From contig NZ_CP011371.1 in assembly GCF_001017435.1 (NCBI RefSeq), forward strand, positions 744,001-808,000: a DNA stretch of 64,000 bases. The letters are read 5' to 3'. Of the stretch, positions 62,791 to 64,000 are shown one piece after another. This DNA is from Caldimonas brevitalea (GTDB taxonomy: Bacteria > Pseudomonadota > Gammaproteobacteria > Burkholderiales > Burkholderiaceae_C). Position 1 is the stretch's first letter, and each line of letters starts with the position of its first letter. Below the pieces are notes generated by a model. That model was not told the origin of the DNA. It was given only the letters and a program-made list of their open reading frames with translations, and did no database searches. The translations under genes were made by a program, and so were the position numbers.

Positions 62791-64000
62791 TCAAACCTTC
62801 GGGCCGCGGCCTCCCTCGTCGTCGGCCACCGCCACCGACCGGCCCCACGCGGCGTCGAACACCGCGGCCTTGACCTTGGCGGCCGCTGCGCGGTCGAACA
62901 CCGCGACATTGGTCTCGCCCGAGAAGTGCCAGCTGGTCTTGTCCATGTTGGACGAGCCGAAGATCGCCAACTCGCCATCGACCGCCATGAACTTGGCGTG
63001 GCTGGACCCGATCACGTTGCCGTCGGGCACCGGCGCGCCGTCGGGCGCCGCGGGGTTGCGGAAGTAGCGGATCTGCAGGCTGCGGGTGTCGATGCCGTCA
63101 CGCTGCAATTGCTCGATCGCCGCGGCATTGGTGCCGCCAGCCACACGGTTGTCTTCGCGTTTGTCGTTGAAGCCTTTCGAGACGAGCAACTCCACCTGCA
63201 CCCCACGCGCGGCGGCGGCGCGTAGCGCCGTGATGACGGCTGGGGCGTTCAGGTTGGGCGTCATGATCTGGATCGACGAGCGGGCGTTGTCGATCGCGGA
63301 CAAGAAGGCCTGGTCCTGCGGGTTGCGGGTGTCGGTGTTGAGCGGATTGAAGTTCGGCTTTTTGGTCAACACCGCCATCGTGACGCCGCCCGCCGCGGGG
63401 GCGAGGACGAGTGGCGCGTCGTCGGGGTCGATCGGTCGTGTCGGTTGGTCGCGGTTGACGCTGCGGTTCCAGTTCGTGGCGAAGTCTTCGCGCAGGCTGC
63501 GGGCGACAGGACCCGACAGCGAGACGCCGAAGTCATACGCGGGTTGCGGCGCGTCGTTGCGGCTCTGGACGTTGGCCCCGGTGACGGCGGCATGCCGGCC
63601 GTCGACGATCACACTCTTGCTGTGCAGCGAATTGACCGAGCCGTGCCGATGTCCGCGCACCTCGAGGTCGAGCCGGTCGGCCAGGTGCGCGTAACGCTCA
63701 CCGAGCAAGGCGTCGGGCAGCGGCCCCGGCGGTCGGCTGTTCGGCTGCGCCGCCTTCTTGTTGCCGGTGGCCTGCATGAAGCGCTGGGCGATGCCGGCTT
63801 CCTCGTTGACGAGCAGGCGCACCTTGATGCGCCGGCCGGGGGCATCGCCGGCCGCCTCCCGCTGCGCCAGGTTGTCGAGCGCCTCGAGCAGCGTCTCGGC
63901 GGCTTTGGAATTGGGGTCCCAGACGAAGGTCTGGATCAGCACTTCCTGCTGCGCCGACCGGATCAGTTCGGCCTGGCGCGCGAAGATGGCCGGCCCTTCG
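62791..64000 (-). CDS. Phospholipase-D-like protein (5' end outside window)
   Basis: At least 402 aa; the reading frame stays open to the window edge (EGPAIFARQAELIRSAQQEV before a GTG at 63942), so the start lies beyond 64000. Two HKD motifs are present: HSKSVIVD and HAKFMAVD, each followed by the family's (G)x(S/A)N block (AAVTGANVQ, AIFGSSNMD), so the phosphodiesterase active site is complete. It could be a cardiolipin synthase-like transferase, a phospholipase or a nuclease. It lies on the same strand as dbpA, 52 nt upstream of it, but a functional link is unlikely. Confidence 0.85.
   Translation of the reverse strand, partial: EGPAIFARQAELIRSAQQEVLIQTFVWDPNSKAAETLLEALDNLAQREAAGDAPGRRIKVRLLVNEEAGIAQRFMQATGNKKAAQPNSRPPGPLPDALLGERYAHLADRLDLEVRGHRHGSVNSLHSKSVIVDGRHAAVTGANVQSRNDAPQPAYDFGVSLSGPVARSLREDFATNWNRSVNRDQPTRPIDPDDAPLVLAPAAGGVTMAVLTKKPNFNPLNTDTRNPQDQAFLSAIDNARSSIQIMTPNLNAPAVITALRAAAARGVQVELLVSKGFNDKREDNRVAGGTNAAAIEQLQRDGIDTRSLQIRYFRNPAAPDGAPVPDGNVIGSSHAKFMAVDGELAIFGSSNMDKTSWHFSGETNVAVFDRAAAAKVKAAVFDAAWGRSVAVADDEGGRGPKV

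Overview
The window is very GC-rich throughout, with the third-position G/C bias, Shine-Dalgarno sites and gene repertoire of a free-living, motile betaproteobacterium of the order Burkholderiales (Rubrivivax/Caldimonas/Piscinibacter-like). That placement is an inference from protein character; there is no rRNA or tRNA gene to confirm it. I recognise about 54 protein genes, the last one cut by the window edge. I see no tRNA, rRNA, CRISPR array, insertion sequence or prophage. Two or three segments (about 34.9-36.5 kb, 40.2-43.2 kb and 50.0-52.1 kb) look slightly less GC-rich by eye and carry the more accessory-looking genes.

Layout. 0.3-7.0 kb: a FadL-type outer-membrane channel faces a two-gene cassette (NodU/CmcH-type carbamoyltransferase plus a protein resembling the large subunit of N,N-dimethylformamidase), followed by a PhoX-type Tat-exported phosphatase. 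7.2-16.2 kb: housekeeping and envelope genes, namely a CsgG-like lipoprotein, a GlxA/AraC regulator, a DUF1269 protein, an MFS carrier, the YpfJ metallopeptidase, a secreted YxFxxD-motif protein, a LeuE exporter, a divergent metallophosphoesterase/nucleotidyltransferase pair and a ChaB-domain protein. 16.3-20.7 kb: a tight four-gene signalling operon (degenerate hybrid-kinase fragment with a receiver, PAS histidine kinase, double-domain KaiC-like ATPase, single-domain receiver). 20.8-32.6 kb: an HU protein with a histone-H1-like tail, a PAS-GGDEF-EAL protein, an unknown secreted protein, a FkbM methyltransferase, a CHASE hybrid kinase and an M48 membrane peptidase.

32.7-40.0 kb: a divergent LysR/MFS pair, a divergent hydrolase/TetR pair, an SbtA-type bicarbonate permease with its SbtB-like PII partner, and a Cache-domain chemoreceptor behind a good sigma-28 promoter. 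40.2-48.9 kb is the most accessory part: a 705-residue unknown membrane-anchored protein, two small XRE regulators, a HAD-fold protein of the RNA-repair-associated type, a probable PD-(D/E)XK nuclease-fold protein, a P-loop polynucleotide-kinase-like protein, a GGDEF cyclase, a YfcF glutathione transferase, an unknown protein, and a ribbon-helix-helix plus small two-TM-protein pair. 49.1-64.0 kb: an L,D-transpeptidase, a membrane Ser/Thr kinase with C-terminal helical repeats, a TonB-dependent receptor, a receiver protein, a glycogen phosphorylase, a phytase-like esterase, a YfcG-type glutathione transferase, small conserved proteins, a cupin, the DbpA helicase and a phospholipase-D-like protein.

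Signalling is heavily represented (two c-di-GMP enzymes, two histidine kinases, three receiver proteins, a Ser/Thr kinase, a chemoreceptor and a KaiC-like ATPase). The strongest leads for undescribed biology are the KaiC-like operon, the carbamoyltransferase/dimethylformamidase-like cassette, the RHH/small-membrane-protein pair, and the HAD/nuclease-like/kinase neighbourhood beside two XRE genes.
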